From AG-339-G14 sp902553315 (GTDB lineage Bacteria > Pseudomonadota > Gammaproteobacteria > Magnimaribacterales > AG-339-G14), in assembly GCA_902553315.1 (NCBI GenBank), contig CACDKN010000003.1, positions 65,543 to 129,542 of the forward strand: 64,000 nt of DNA. Direction: 5' to 3'. Below, piece by piece: positions 7,860 to 16,473 of this stretch (position 1 is the first letter of the stretch; every line of letters begins with the position of its first letter). The notes below the pieces were generated by a model that had not been told where the DNA came from, did no database searches, and saw only the letters and a list, made by a program, of their open reading frames with translations. The translations under genes and the position numbers were made by a program.

Positions 7860-9300
7860 TCCAAAGTCAAACCTATGGGAATCTGTTATAGGGTTAGAAA
7901 TCCATGTGCAACTTGCAACTCAATCAAAGATTTTTTCTAGCTCGCCATCAAAATTTGGAGTTGAACAAAATACTCAAGCTTCAATAATTGATTTAGGATT
8001 ACCTGGAGTACTTCCTGTCATCAATAAAAAGGCTATTGAGATGGCAGTAAAGTTTGGTTGTTCTATAAACGCTGAGATTACTGAAAAAGCTATTTTTGCA
8101 AGAAAAAATTATTTCTATCCTGATTTACCGAAAGGTTATCAGATAAGTCAACTCGACAATCCAATTGTTGGGAAAGGCTCGGTGATGATCTATTGCGAAG
8201 GAGATGAAAAAGAAATTGGAATTACTCGCGCGCACCTAGAAGAAGATGCTGGAAAATCCATTCATGATAAATACGAATCCTTCACAGCGATTGACCTGAA
8301 TAGAGCTGGAACGCCTTTGTTAGAAATTGTATCTGAGCCCGATTTGAGATCTTCAAAGGAGGCTGTTTCTTACCTAAAAAAAATTCATTCAATCGTAACG
8401 TTTTTAGGTATCTCAGATGGAGACATGTCTCAAGGTTCTTTGAGATGCGATGCTAATGTTTCTATAAGAAAAAAGGGACAAGAAAAATTTGGAAATAGAA
8501 CGGAGATTAAAAATATTAATTCTTTTAAATTTGTTGAGAAAGCAATTGAATATGAAATTAAAAGGCAAACTAAAGTTGTGGAGTCTGGTGAAAAGATAAT
8601 TCAAGAAACCAGATTATATGATTCAAACAAAAATGAGACTAGGTCCATGAGATCTAAAGAACACGCCAACGACTATAGATATTTTCCTGAGCCTGATTTG
8701 ATACCTCTTAAAATATCGAGTGAATACATTCAAAGCGTCAAGGAAAAGCTTCCCGAATTACCTGAACAAAAGATAAAAAGGTTTTGTTCTGATTATTTGA
8801 TAAATGAGTATGAATCAAAAATTCTAAATAGTTCAAGGGAAATGAGTGTTTTCTTTGAAACAATTGCTAAATCTGTGAAAGATGTAAAAACTGCAGCAAA
8901 GTGGATTGTCGGAGACTTTTTAGCAATATTAAACAAAAATAATAAAAATATTTCAGAGTCTAATATTTCATCTGAAGATTTAATTGATCTTTTTAAAAAT
9001 CTTGAAGAAAATAATATCTCTAATCCAGCTGCAAAAAAAATTCTTGAAGTACTTTGGGATCAGGATCTTACAGTTCAAGAAATTATCAAAAAAGAAAATT
9101 TAGAACAAATTTCTAACGAAGATGAACTTCTAAAAATTATAATGAAAATAATTGAAGAAAATCCAAAACAACATAATCAGTACAAATCTGGAAAAGATAA
9201 ATTATTTGGATTTTTTGTAGGTCAAGTAATGAAGGAGACCCAAGGATCGGCTGATCCTAAGGTCGTGAATGAGATTTTGAGAAAAGAACTTAACCAGTGA
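7852..9300 (+). CDS. gatB: Asp/Glu-tRNA amidotransferase subunit B
   Basis: Kinase/transamidase subunit that phosphorylates the misacylated aminoacyl-tRNA and adds ammonia. The 482 residues show the GatB opening WESVIGLEIHVQL, metal-site regions KNYFYPDLPKGYQISQ and DLNRAGTPLLEIVSEPD, and the C-terminal YqeY-like tail domain (about 330-482, FFVGQVMKETQGSADP). All expected domains are present. The last 11 bases overlap the convergent maoC-like gene. Confidence 0.97.
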   Translation: MSNPKSNLWESVIGLEIHVQLATQSKIFSSSPSKFGVEQNTQASIIDLGLPGVLPVINKKAIEMAVKFGCSINAEITEKAIFARKNYFYPDLPKGYQISQLDNPIVGKGSVMIYCEGDEKEIGITRAHLEEDAGKSIHDKYESFTAIDLNRAGTPLLEIVSEPDLRSSKEAVSYLKKIHSIVTFLGISDGDMSQGSLRCDANVSIRKKGQEKFGNRTEIKNINSFKFVEKAIEYEIKRQTKVVESGEKIIQETRLYDSNKNETRSMRSKEHANDYRYFPEPDLIPLKISSEYIQSVKEKLPELPEQKIKRFCSDYLINEYESKILNSSREMSVFFETIAKSVKDVKTAAKWIVGDFLAILNKNNKNISESNISSEDLIDLFKNLEENNISNPAAKKILEVLWDQDLTVQEIIKKENLEQISNEDELLKIIMKIIEENPKQHNQYKSGKDKLFGFFVGQVMKETQGSADPKVVNEILRKELNQ

Positions 9301-9745
9301 CGAACATTGTCAAAGCTTCAGCAATGAAAGCTGGCTTTTCTTGTCCCTCAATCTCCATAGTAACTTCGTTTTTAACTAAATATCTACCGTCTTCTTTTTC
9401 ATCAACTGATATTAGTTTAGCTTTAGTCCTTACTTTAGATCCCACATTTACTGGCGTTAAAAATCTTACTCTGTCTAAACCATAATTAAACGCCATAGTC
9501 ATATTGTCTGGCGCTATACCCCCAGCCTTTAAACCCGCTGTTAAAGATAGTGAAAGAAATCCATGTGCAATAGTAGAGCCGAACAAAGGCGTAGCTTTTT
9601 CTGAATCAACATGAATAAATTGATAATCCAAAGTTGCGTCAGCGAATTGATTTATTCTGTCTTGATCAACTTCGAGCCAATCTGAGGGTTCGAATTCTGT
9701 ACCTATGTAATCTTTTAACGTCTGTGCGGGAACTAATCCAGCCAT
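9290..9745 (-). CDS. MaoC-like hot-dog enoyl-CoA hydratase
   Basis: Probable (R)-specific enoyl-CoA hydratase/dehydratase. The 151 residues match the MaoC/NodN group: SDWLEVDQDRINQFADATLD near the N-terminus, the catalytic-type IHVDSEKA, then FGSTIAHGFLSLSL where Asp and His of the hydratase motif would sit. It has one of the strongest ribosome sites in the window, AAGGAGGT a few bases before ATG. It follows an acyl-CoA synthetase by 10 bases, suggesting joint fatty-acid or acyl-CoA metabolism. The specific substrate cannot be read from sequence. Its 3' end overlaps gatB by 11 bases on the other strand. Confidence 0.85.
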   Translation of the reverse strand: MAGLVPAQTLKDYIGTEFEPSDWLEVDQDRINQFADATLDYQFIHVDSEKATPLFGSTIAHGFLSLSLTAGLKAGGIAPDNMTMAFNYGLDRVRFLTPVNVGSKVRTKAKLISVDEKEDGRYLVKNEVTMEIEGQEKPAFIAEALTMFVTG

Positions 9746-9755
9746 ATTTACCTCC

Positions 9756-11378
9756 TTATTTTTCTAATAAATGATTTTGATATTCTTCTCTCAAACCAGT
9801 TTTTAATAATTTACCTGTTGCTCCGTGGGGCAGTTCATCAACAAATATTATATCGTCAGGCATCCACCATTTTGCAATTTTGTCTGAGAGAAAATCTTCA
9901 ATTGAGTCTTTTTCGCAGTCTTCTAGACCATTTTTGACTATAAATAAGATTGGTCTTTCGTCCCATTTAGGATGAGCTACTCCAACCACACAAGCTTCCG
10001 CTACACCTGGATGTCCAACTGCTGTATTTTCTAAATCGATTGAACTTATCCATTCTCCTCCAGATTTTATTACGTCTTTACTTCTATCAACAATCCGCAT
10101 ATAACCACTAGTATCTATTGTTGCAACGTCACCTGTATCAAACCACCCTTCCTCAAGAGCTGATGATTCGGATTTAAAATATCTCTCAATGATTGCTGGA
10201 CCCTTGACCATCAATCTTCCAAAGGTTTTTCCATCATTTGGAAGAGTTTTTCCATCGCTGTCTACAATTTTCATGGAGCAGCCATAAACTGAGCGTCCTT
10301 GACTAGTTTGAATGTCATATCTTTCCTCTAGATCCATATCCTTCATCTCTGGAGTATAAGAATTTAAAGTACCTAAAGGACTCATTTCCGTCATTCCCCA
10401 TCCGTGAAGTAAAAAACAATCATGTTTTTCCTCAAAAGCTTTAATCATAGCTTTTGGAGCAGCTGAACCCCCAACTAACACGCTTTTTACGGATTCAAGC
10501 TTTATACTATTTTTTTCAGCATAGTTAAGTAGATCTAGCCATACAGTAGGAACACCCATTAATTGATTTACTTTTTCTGAGGTGATTAATTTACAGATCG
10601 ATTCACCGTCTGTGTGAGGTCCCGGAAACACCATTTTTGCTCCATACATAAAAGAAGCATAGGGAATTCCCCATGCATTTACATGAAACATAGGCACAAC
10701 AGGAAGCAATATTGTTTCTGGTGTCAAATTCATTGCATTGCCTGCGGTCGCATACCATGCATGTAAAACTGTTGATCTATGAGAGTAAAGAACTCCTTTG
10801 GGATTTCCTGTTGTCCCAGAGGTATAACAAAGTGAAGAAGCTGTATTTTCGTCAAACTCCGGCCAAGAAATTGTGTCTGATTCACCGGATATAAAGTCTT
10901 CGTAACATATGAGATTTTCTAAAGATGATGAAGGCATGTTTTCTTTATCAGTTAAAATGACAATCCCTTTAACTGTTTTTAGATCCGAGATTACATTCTC
11001 AATAATTGGAAGAAATGGAGCGTCCACAAATAAATACTTATCTTCGGCATGATTAACAATATATTTAATGTCATCCGGAAAAAGTCTTGGATTTAAAGTA
11101 TGTAAAACCGCTCCCAACCCAGAAATGCCAAAGTAAAGCTCTAAGTGTCTATAACTATTAACAGCCATAGTCGCAATTATGTCTCCTTCTCCTATTCCAA
11201 GGTTTAGTAAAGCATTTGCTAATTTTTTCGATCTTAAAGCAGAATCTTTAATCGTATACCTATGAATGCCTCCTTCAACTGTATTGCTTACAATTTCACT
11301 ATTGGCATTGTTCTTTACAGCATGTTCCAATACGCCTGAAATAAGCAATTGTTCCTGCATCATGTTACCTAGCATCAT
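9756..11378 (-). CDS. Fatty-acyl-CoA synthetase (AMP-binding family)
   Basis: Activates a fatty acid to its CoA thioester through an acyl-AMP. The 540 residues contain the AMP-binding core YTSGTTGNPKG (185-195), GWGMTEMSPLG (about 325-335), the DTGDVATID hinge region and the C-terminal DRSKDVIKSGGEWIS with GATGKLLK catalytic-lysine motif. Overall resemblance is to medium/long-chain synthetases of the AlkK type; chain length is not determinable. The start has GGAG 3 bases before ATG, with a second ATG immediately after. A 68-base gap upstream separates it from moeB and may hold its own promoter (TATATT on the minus strand), but I see no convincing -35. Confidence 0.9.
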   Translation of the reverse strand: MMLGNMMQEQLLISGVLEHAVKNNANSEIVSNTVEGGIHRYTIKDSALRSKKLANALLNLGIGEGDIIATMAVNSYRHLELYFGISGLGAVLHTLNPRLFPDDIKYIVNHAEDKYLFVDAPFLPIIENVISDLKTVKGIVILTDKENMPSSSLENLICYEDFISGESDTISWPEFDENTASSLCYTSGTTGNPKGVLYSHRSTVLHAWYATAGNAMNLTPETILLPVVPMFHVNAWGIPYASFMYGAKMVFPGPHTDGESICKLITSEKVNQLMGVPTVWLDLLNYAEKNSIKLESVKSVLVGGSAAPKAMIKAFEEKHDCFLLHGWGMTEMSPLGTLNSYTPEMKDMDLEERYDIQTSQGRSVYGCSMKIVDSDGKTLPNDGKTFGRLMVKGPAIIERYFKSESSALEEGWFDTGDVATIDTSGYMRIVDRSKDVIKSGGEWISSIDLENTAVGHPGVAEACVVGVAHPKWDERPILFIVKNGLEDCEKDSIEDFLSDKIAKWWMPDDIIFVDELPHGATGKLLKTGLREEYQNHLLEK

Positions 11379-11446
11379 TGACTCCTAATAGCTAATTAAA
11401 ATAGAAAACTAGAATATAACTGTAATTTCAAAGCTTCAACTTTTTT

Positions 11447-12190
11447 TTAGAGTTTTGAACAAATTTTACAATTTCGATTCTTTTTCAATTTAATACTTTT
11501 TAAGTTATTTTCTTTTAAATTTAATTCAACTAATTCCGAATTCATCTTTTCGTTAGCAATAATTCTCTTTATAGATTCCGAAGCCATAAAAGAACCAACA
11601 ACACCCACTAGTGGCGAAAAAATACTTGATTCTCTGCAAGTTAAGTCTTCGCTATCTAAATCTTCAAAAAAACATTCGAGGCATGGAGAATTATCATCTT
11701 TAAAATCTAAAGAAAAGAACTGACCCATCCAACCTTGAGAAGATCCAGAAATTAGAATTAATTCTTTATTTTTACAGTAAATATTTATTAATTTTCTCGT
11801 ATCAAAATTATCAGTACAATCTAGAATTATTTCTGAATTTTTAAGCGCTCTTTCAATGTTAAAGGCATTTAGCTTCAAATCTTGAGCTTGGATATCTATT
11901 TCTTTGTTAAGTTTAATAAGTTTGTTCTTTGCGACCGACGCTTTCTGACTATCCAAATCTTTTTCGGAAAATAGTATTTGTCGCTGTAAATTACTAATAT
12001 CAATAAAATCATCATCTATTAAATTCAATGTGCCAACGCCAGAAGCCGCAAGAAAAGAGGAAGCAGAGCATCCCAAACCTCCTAAGCCAACAATTGAAAT
12101 CTTTGAAGAAGATATTTTTTTTTGACCTTCTATATCTATCTCAGGCAACATAATATGTCTGCTGTATCTGACTAAATCTGTATCTTTCAT
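11447..12190 (-). CDS. moeB: MoeB/ThiF-family adenylyltransferase
   Basis: E1-like enzyme that adenylates the C-terminal glycine of a small sulfur carrier such as MoaD or ThiS. The 247 residues have the nucleotide loop GLGGLG (35-40), the arginine segment NLQRQILF (about 67-74), Asp-type DCTDNFDTR (about 124-132), zinc-type cysteine pairs at 170-173 and 241-244, and Cys185 ahead of SPLVGVVGS where MoeB has its conserved cysteine. The prfA-prmC-moeB order is the gammaproteobacterial one and favours MoeB over ThiF, but a ThiF or shared role is possible since no moaD or thiS is in view. ATG overlaps the prmC stop as ATGA. Confidence 0.8.
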   Translation of the reverse strand: MKDTDLVRYSRHIMLPEIDIEGQKKISSSKISIVGLGGLGCSASSFLAASGVGTLNLIDDDFIDISNLQRQILFSEKDLDSQKASVAKNKLIKLNKEIDIQAQDLKLNAFNIERALKNSEIILDCTDNFDTRKLINIYCKNKELILISGSSQGWMGQFFSLDFKDDNSPCLECFFEDLDSEDLTCRESSIFSPLVGVVGSFMASESIKRIIANEKMNSELVELNLKENNLKSIKLKKNRNCKICSKL

Positions 12191-13011
12191 TTGCTTAAGA
12201 TTGAGACTCTCATTAAATTGTTGTTATCTTTTAACTGTTCTAAGTTTTTGTAGCCAATTTTTTTTGCCAAAGTCACAATTTTTTTTGATTGTTCGTAAGA
12301 GTGTTCTAAAAGTAACTTCCCTTTTGGTTTGAGGAATCTAATGCTTTTAGAAATAATAGTATCTAAATCTTTAAATCCTTTTTCATCTGAAAACAAAGCA
12401 ATAGAAGGCTCAAACCATACTCCGTCTGCATCCTTGTCTAAAGAGCTTCTATCTACATAAGGAGGGTTAGAAACTATATAATCCATTTTTGGAAAAAGCC
12501 ATTTTCGATTCCAATCGTGATTTATAAAAATCACATTATCAACATCTAAGCTTTTAGCATTTTTATTGGCTATCATTAATGCGCTTAAAGACTTCTCAGT
12601 TCCAAGTACATTTAGTTTCTTATTTTCTTTTGCTACAGATAATGAAATAACGCCTGAGCCTATTCCTAATTCTAATAAATCTTTATTGTCTAGATCTTGT
12701 TCCAATAATTTTTCTACCAGCATTTCTGTTTCTGGTCTTGGAACAAGAACCGATTTGTCTACAAAAAAATCATTTTTCCAAAATCCTTTTTTACCCACTA
12801 AATAAGCTAAAGGTTTTTTTTTCTTTCTTTCTTGGACAAGATCAAAAAAAAGTTTGCTCTCTTTGATGTTAATTTTTTCATCTTTATGAGTGAAGAGATA
12901 GCTTCCATCAACACCTTTTACAAATTCTAATAAAAGTCTTGCGTCTTGGGAGTCTATATTTGTGCTTGCCATTGAAAGAGCATCTTCGATGTTAATTGTT
13001 TGTTGTTTCAT
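12187..13011 (-). CDS. prmC: Release factor glutamine methyltransferase
   Basis: Methylates the glutamine of the GGQ motif in RF1 and RF2 using S-adenosylmethionine. The 274 residues comprise an N-terminal helical domain and a Rossmann methyltransferase domain with ELGIGSG (about 114-120) and the glutamine-binding NPPY at 182-185. Length is as in E. coli. The gene overlaps the end of its substrate gene prfA by 20 bases, and moeB follows by ATGA overlap. Confidence 0.95.
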   Translation of the reverse strand: MKQQTINIEDALSMASTNIDSQDARLLLEFVKGVDGSYLFTHKDEKINIKESKLFFDLVQERKKKKPLAYLVGKKGFWKNDFFVDKSVLVPRPETEMLVEKLLEQDLDNKDLLELGIGSGVISLSVAKENKKLNVLGTEKSLSALMIANKNAKSLDVDNVIFINHDWNRKWLFPKMDYIVSNPPYVDRSSLDKDADGVWFEPSIALFSDEKGFKDLDTIISKSIRFLKPKGKLLLEHSYEQSKKIVTLAKKIGYKNLEQLKDNNNLMRVSILSK

Positions 13012-14089
13012 CTTCTAAATTAAGCAACATTCTTGATTGATTTTCCTCTAGAAGAGTTTTGAAAATATCTTCCATATCTCCATCTAAAAAAGCTTCAAGG
13101 TTATGGCTAGTAAAATCAATTCTATGATCTGTAACTCTGTTTTGAGGAAAATTGTAGGTCCTAATTTTCTCGGATCTGTCGCCACTGCCTACCATATTTT
13201 TCCTCTTTTTTTCTAACTCAGAATTTTGCTCGTTTGAAGCTCTTTCAGTCAATTTAGATTGTAAAAGAATCATCGCTTTTGCTTTATTTTTATGTTGAGA
13301 TCTTCCATCCTGACATTCGACCACAATCCCTGATGGGATATGAGTAAGACGAACTGCCGAATCAGTTTTATTTACGTGTTGTCCTCCCGCACCAGAAGCT
13401 CTAAAAGTATCAACCCTTATTTCAGACTTGTCGATTTCAACTTCATCTAAACTTTCAACCACTGGTAAAATCGCTACGGAACAAGCTGAAGTATGGATTC
13501 TTCCTTGAGACTCTGTCTCCGGAACCCTTTGAACCCTGTGTACGCCTGATTCAAATTGTAAATACCTGTATACATTATTACCTGAAATTTTAGCGACAAT
13601 TTCTTTAAACCCGCCTTTTTCCGACTCTCTAGAGGAGATAAGTTCTATTTTCCATTTTTTTCTTTCTGAGAGCCTTGAAAACATTCTGAATAAATCGCCA
13701 ACAAATATTCCAGCTTCGTCGCCTCCAGTTCCCGCTCTAACTTCTAAAAAAATATCTTTTTCTTCGTCCTCATTTTTTGGGATTAATAATTTTTTTAAAT
13801 CAAGCTCCAGTGCTGTTAAAGAGTCATTGAATTTAACAAATTCTTCTTTTGCAAAATCTTTTATTTCAATATCAGAATCATTCATTAAGACCTTTGCCTC
13901 CTCAAGTTCTTCTTTTATTTTTTTAAACTCAAGATTTTTTTCAACTAATGGTTTTAAATCAGAATATTCTTTTGTGTATGCAGCATAAACTTTTTGATCT
14001 TTAAGAATATTAGATGAAGAAATTTCTTTTTCTAGAAATTTAAACCTTTCCTCAGCAGATTCGAGTCTTTGTATAATGGATTTAAGCAT
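12992..14089 (-). CDS. prfA: Peptide chain release factor 1
   Basis: Recognises UAA and UAG stop codons and triggers peptide release. The 365 residues contain the tripeptide selector PET at 190-192 (PxT class, RF1) and GGQ at 235-237 within SGAGGQHVN. Both are intact and at the expected 45-residue spacing. It heads prfA-prmC-moeB. In most gammaproteobacteria hemA immediately precedes it; here the gap to divergent lolB is only 29 bases and hemA is gone. Confidence 0.97.
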   Translation of the reverse strand: MLKSIIQRLESAEERFKFLEKEISSSNILKDQKVYAAYTKEYSDLKPLVEKNLEFKKIKEELEEAKVLMNDSDIEIKDFAKEEFVKFNDSLTALELDLKKLLIPKNEDEEKDIFLEVRAGTGGDEAGIFVGDLFRMFSRLSERKKWKIELISSRESEKGGFKEIVAKISGNNVYRYLQFESGVHRVQRVPETESQGRIHTSACSVAILPVVESLDEVEIDKSEIRVDTFRASGAGGQHVNKTDSAVRLTHIPSGIVVECQDGRSQHKNKAKAMILLQSKLTERASNEQNSELEKKRKNMVGSGDRSEKIRTYNFPQNRVTDHRIDFTSHNLEAFLDGDMEDIFKTLLEENQSRMLLNLEDETTNN

Positions 14090-14109
14090 CTTATTAAATT
14101 CTGACTGTT

Positions 14110-14115
14110 ATTATA
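14110..14115 (-). promoter_or_regulatory. Candidate -10 element for prfA
   Basis: On the minus strand a TATAAT begins 26 bases before the prfA ATG in the 29-base lolB/prfA gap. A -35 at the right distance would fall inside the first codons of lolB, where only weak hexamers (ATTTCT, TTTCTT) occur. A short leader is implied. Confidence 0.4.
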
Positions 14116-14118
14116 TTC

Positions 14119-14610
14119 ATGAAAATTTTAAAAGAAATGAAGAAACTTAACTTTGGGCTTTTATTAATATTAAGTATGTTTTTAAGTAGCTGCGTTTCAA
14201 ATTTTGATTCAGAAATAGGAGGCGGATTTACTAAAGAAGGAAAATTTTCTCTATCTATTAATAATAAAGTGTTTTCTGGATTTTTAAAAATTGAAAAGAT
14301 CCATAATGACTTTTACTTAAAAATTAGCTCATTTGATAACTTAAACAGGTTTAGAATTAACTTTTCGGAAGAAAAAATTTATTTAGGAAAAAAAGAGGTT
14401 TTACTTTTTACAATTAACAATAATTCAAACCTTAAAAAACTTAATTTTTACAAATTATTAAATTGGGCCTTCGAACTATGTGACAATGCAGAGTGTCTCA
14501 TGGTGAAAGAGGAAAATTTTTTTTTCGTAAAGACTCAAAAAGTTAAATCAACTTTAATTGAAGCAAGTGATTTGGAAGAAACCTTTTCTTTAAAAATATT
14601 TATAGAATGA
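14119..14610 (+). CDS. lolB: Outer-membrane lipoprotein receptor LolB (short)
   Basis: Would accept lipoproteins from periplasmic LolA and insert them in the outer membrane. The 163-residue product has a lipoprotein signal: basic start, hydrophobic core (about 12-22) and lipobox LSSC with Cys25 as the lipidated residue. The mature part keeps the opening LolB pattern (EGKFSLSIN, then FSGFLKIEKIHNDFYLKISS), but is about 40 residues shorter than E. coli LolB. Assignment rests on lipobox, partial resemblance and position: divergent from prfA and followed by ispE, as in other gammaproteobacteria. The stop overlaps ispE as ATGA. Confidence 0.72.
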   Translation: MKILKEMKKLNFGLLLILSMFLSSCVSNFDSEIGGGFTKEGKFSLSINNKVFSGFLKIEKIHNDFYLKISSFDNLNRFRINFSEEKIYLGKKEVLLFTINNNSNLKKLNFYKLLNWAFELCDNAECLMVKEENFFFVKTQKVKSTLIEASDLEETFSLKIFIE

Positions 14611-15425
14611 TTTACAAAATATCTTCCCCAGCAAAAATCAATTTGGGTCTTAAAGTTCTTAACAAAAGAGCGGACGGCTTTCACAATATAGAAACAACAT
14701 TTCAATTTTTGAACTGGGGAGACGACATTACAATTGAAACAAAAGTAAATAAAAATCAAATAGTTTGCCCAAGTGTAGAAGAAAAAGAAAATATTGTAAG
14801 CAAATTGATAAATTTATTAAAAAATACTCATGGTTTTAAAGAAAACTTAAAAGTAACTATTAACAAAAGAATTCCACTTAAGTCTGGCCTGGGAGGAGGA
14901 AGCTCAAATGCCGCATCAGTTTTAGTAGCTATTAATAAAATCTTCAATCTTGATCTTTCAAAAAAAAAATTAATTGACTTGGCTTTGGTTCTTGGTTCTG
15001 ACGTACCTATTTTCGTTCATGGAAGATCTTCAATTGCCACTGGGAGAGGGGAAATTTTTAAAAAAGTTTCATTGGTTGAAAACCCAGTGCTCGTAATCAT
15101 CCCAAATTCAAAAGTTTCAACAAAACTTGCTTTTGAGAATTTTAATAATATCGAGTCAATAAAGTATTCAAATAAAAAAAATTTTAATTCTTTCGAAAAC
15201 TGGATTAGAAAAAATTTTTCTGAAATTGATAAAATTTTTAACTATATTGAAAGTTATAATGATGCTCATCTTTCAGGCACAGGCTCAGCTATTTATTCAA
15301 TGTTTAATAATTTTGAAGAAGCCCAAAAAATAATAGATAATGCACCTTCAAATATGAATTGTTTTTTGACTACCACACTGAATAATTCACCAATAGAGGA
15401 TGAGATTAAGAATTATGGGGTGTAG
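14607..15425 (+). CDS. ispE: 4-diphosphocytidyl-2-C-methylerythritol kinase
   Basis: GHMP kinase of the non-mevalonate isoprenoid pathway, phosphorylating CDP-methylerythritol. The 272 residues have Lys10 in SSPAKINLGL, the ATP loop SGLGGGSSNAAS (93-104) and LGSDVPIF with the likely catalytic Asp. ATG overlaps the lolB stop. The C-terminus is unusual in its DNA: the last codons and the TAG stop (15423-15425) lie within the first 10 bases of the tRNA-Gln gene, so the two genes overlap. Confidence 0.95.
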   Translation: MIYKISSPAKINLGLKVLNKRADGFHNIETTFQFLNWGDDITIETKVNKNQIVCPSVEEKENIVSKLINLLKNTHGFKENLKVTINKRIPLKSGLGGGSSNAASVLVAINKIFNLDLSKKKLIDLALVLGSDVPIFVHGRSSIATGRGEIFKKVSLVENPVLVIIPNSKVSTKLAFENFNNIESIKYSNKKNFNSFENWIRKNFSEIDKIFNYIESYNDAHLSGTGSAIYSMFNNFEEAQKIIDNAPSNMNCFLTTTLNNSPIEDEIKNYGV

Positions 15426-15490
15426 CCAAGCGGTAAGGCAGCGGCTTTTGATGCCGCCATGCGATGGTTCGAATCCATCCACCCCAGCCA
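15416..15490 (+). tRNA. tRNA-Gln (anticodon TTG)
   Basis: A 75-base cloverleaf with acceptor stem TGGGGTG pairing CACCCCA-side bases, D-arm AGCCAAGCGGTAAGGC, anticodon stem GCGGC/GCCGC with loop TTTTGAT (anticodon 15448-15450), T-arm GATGG-TTCGAAT-CCATC and encoded GCCA end. Close to E. coli tRNA-Gln including the weak U1-A72 end pair that GlnRS recognises. It sits between ispE and prs and overlaps the ispE stop by 10 bases, so it is probably cut from the ispE-prs transcript. Confidence 0.97.
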
Positions 15491-15508
15491 AAAAAAAATT
15501 TTTAGGAA

Positions 15509-16465
15509 ATGACAGAACATAACAATAATCTTGTCCTATTTTCTGGATCTTCAAACCCAAATTTAGCCCATAGAGTTGCTAAAGAATTAGGGAAAAACCT
15601 AGGAGATGCCTATGTTGGTCGCTTTAGCGACCAAGAGCTCAATGTCAGAATTGATGAGCATGTTCGTGGTATGGACGTGTTTATATTGCAATCTACTTGT
15701 TTTCCCGCAAATGAGAACTTAATGGAACTTTTGATAATGATTGATGCTCTCAGAAGATCCTCTGCTTCTAGAATAACAGCTGTCATTCCTTATTTTGGTT
15801 ACGCCAGACAAGACAGAAGAGTAAGATCTGAAAGAGTTCCCATAAGTGCAAAGTTAGTTGCAGAGATGCTTCAAAATGCTGGAGCAGATAGGATATTAAC
15901 AATTGAACTTCACTCTGATCAAATCCAAGGTTTTTTTAACGTCCCTGTAGATAATATCTATGGAACGAATGTTACTTTTGAACATATCGATAAGGCAAAT
16001 TATGAAAATCTTATAATTGTCTCTCCAGATGTAGGAGGGGTAGTTAGAGCTAGGGCATTAGCAAAACTATTAAATGACGCTGATCTAGCTATCATTGATA
16101 AAAGAAGAGAAAAAGACAATCAGTCTCAGGTTATGAACGTAATAGGAGATGTTGCCGAAAAAACTTGTGTACTTGTTGATGACATTGTAGACACAGCTGG
16201 AACAATTTGTAATGCAGCTGAAGCATTAAAGAATGCTGGAGCAAAAAAAGTAATATCTTACGCAACACATCCAGTTTTATCTGGGCCTGCATTAAAAAGA
16301 ATAGAAAAATCAGGGCTAGACGAAATTATAGTTACTGATACAATCCCGCTTTCAGAAGAGGCATCTAAATTAAATAAAATTAAGATAATCTCTTTAGAAA
16401 AAACTATTGCGGAAGCGATTAATAGAGTAAATAAAGAAGAGTCAGTAAGTGCAATGTTTCTTTAG
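15509..16465 (+). CDS. prs: Ribose-phosphate pyrophosphokinase
   Basis: Makes PRPP from ribose 5-phosphate and ATP for nucleotide, His and Trp synthesis. The 318 residues are standard: FSGSSNPNLA opening, PYFGYARQDR, the metal-binding VSPDVGGVVRAR region and the PRPP loop VDDIVDTAGTIC. Start ATG at 15509 follows AGGA by one base, and the gap after tRNA-Gln is only 18 bases. Followed closely by rplY, pth and ychF, a common gammaproteobacterial order. Confidence 0.97.
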   Translation: MTEHNNNLVLFSGSSNPNLAHRVAKELGKNLGDAYVGRFSDQELNVRIDEHVRGMDVFILQSTCFPANENLMELLIMIDALRRSSASRITAVIPYFGYARQDRRVRSERVPISAKLVAEMLQNAGADRILTIELHSDQIQGFFNVPVDNIYGTNVTFEHIDKANYENLIIVSPDVGGVVRARALAKLLNDADLAIIDKRREKDNQSQVMNVIGDVAEKTCVLVDDIVDTAGTICNAAEALKNAGAKKVISYATHPVLSGPALKRIEKSGLDEIIVTDTIPLSEEASKLNKIKIISLEKTIAEAINRVNKEESVSAMFL

Positions 16466-16473
16466 GTTGAGTT

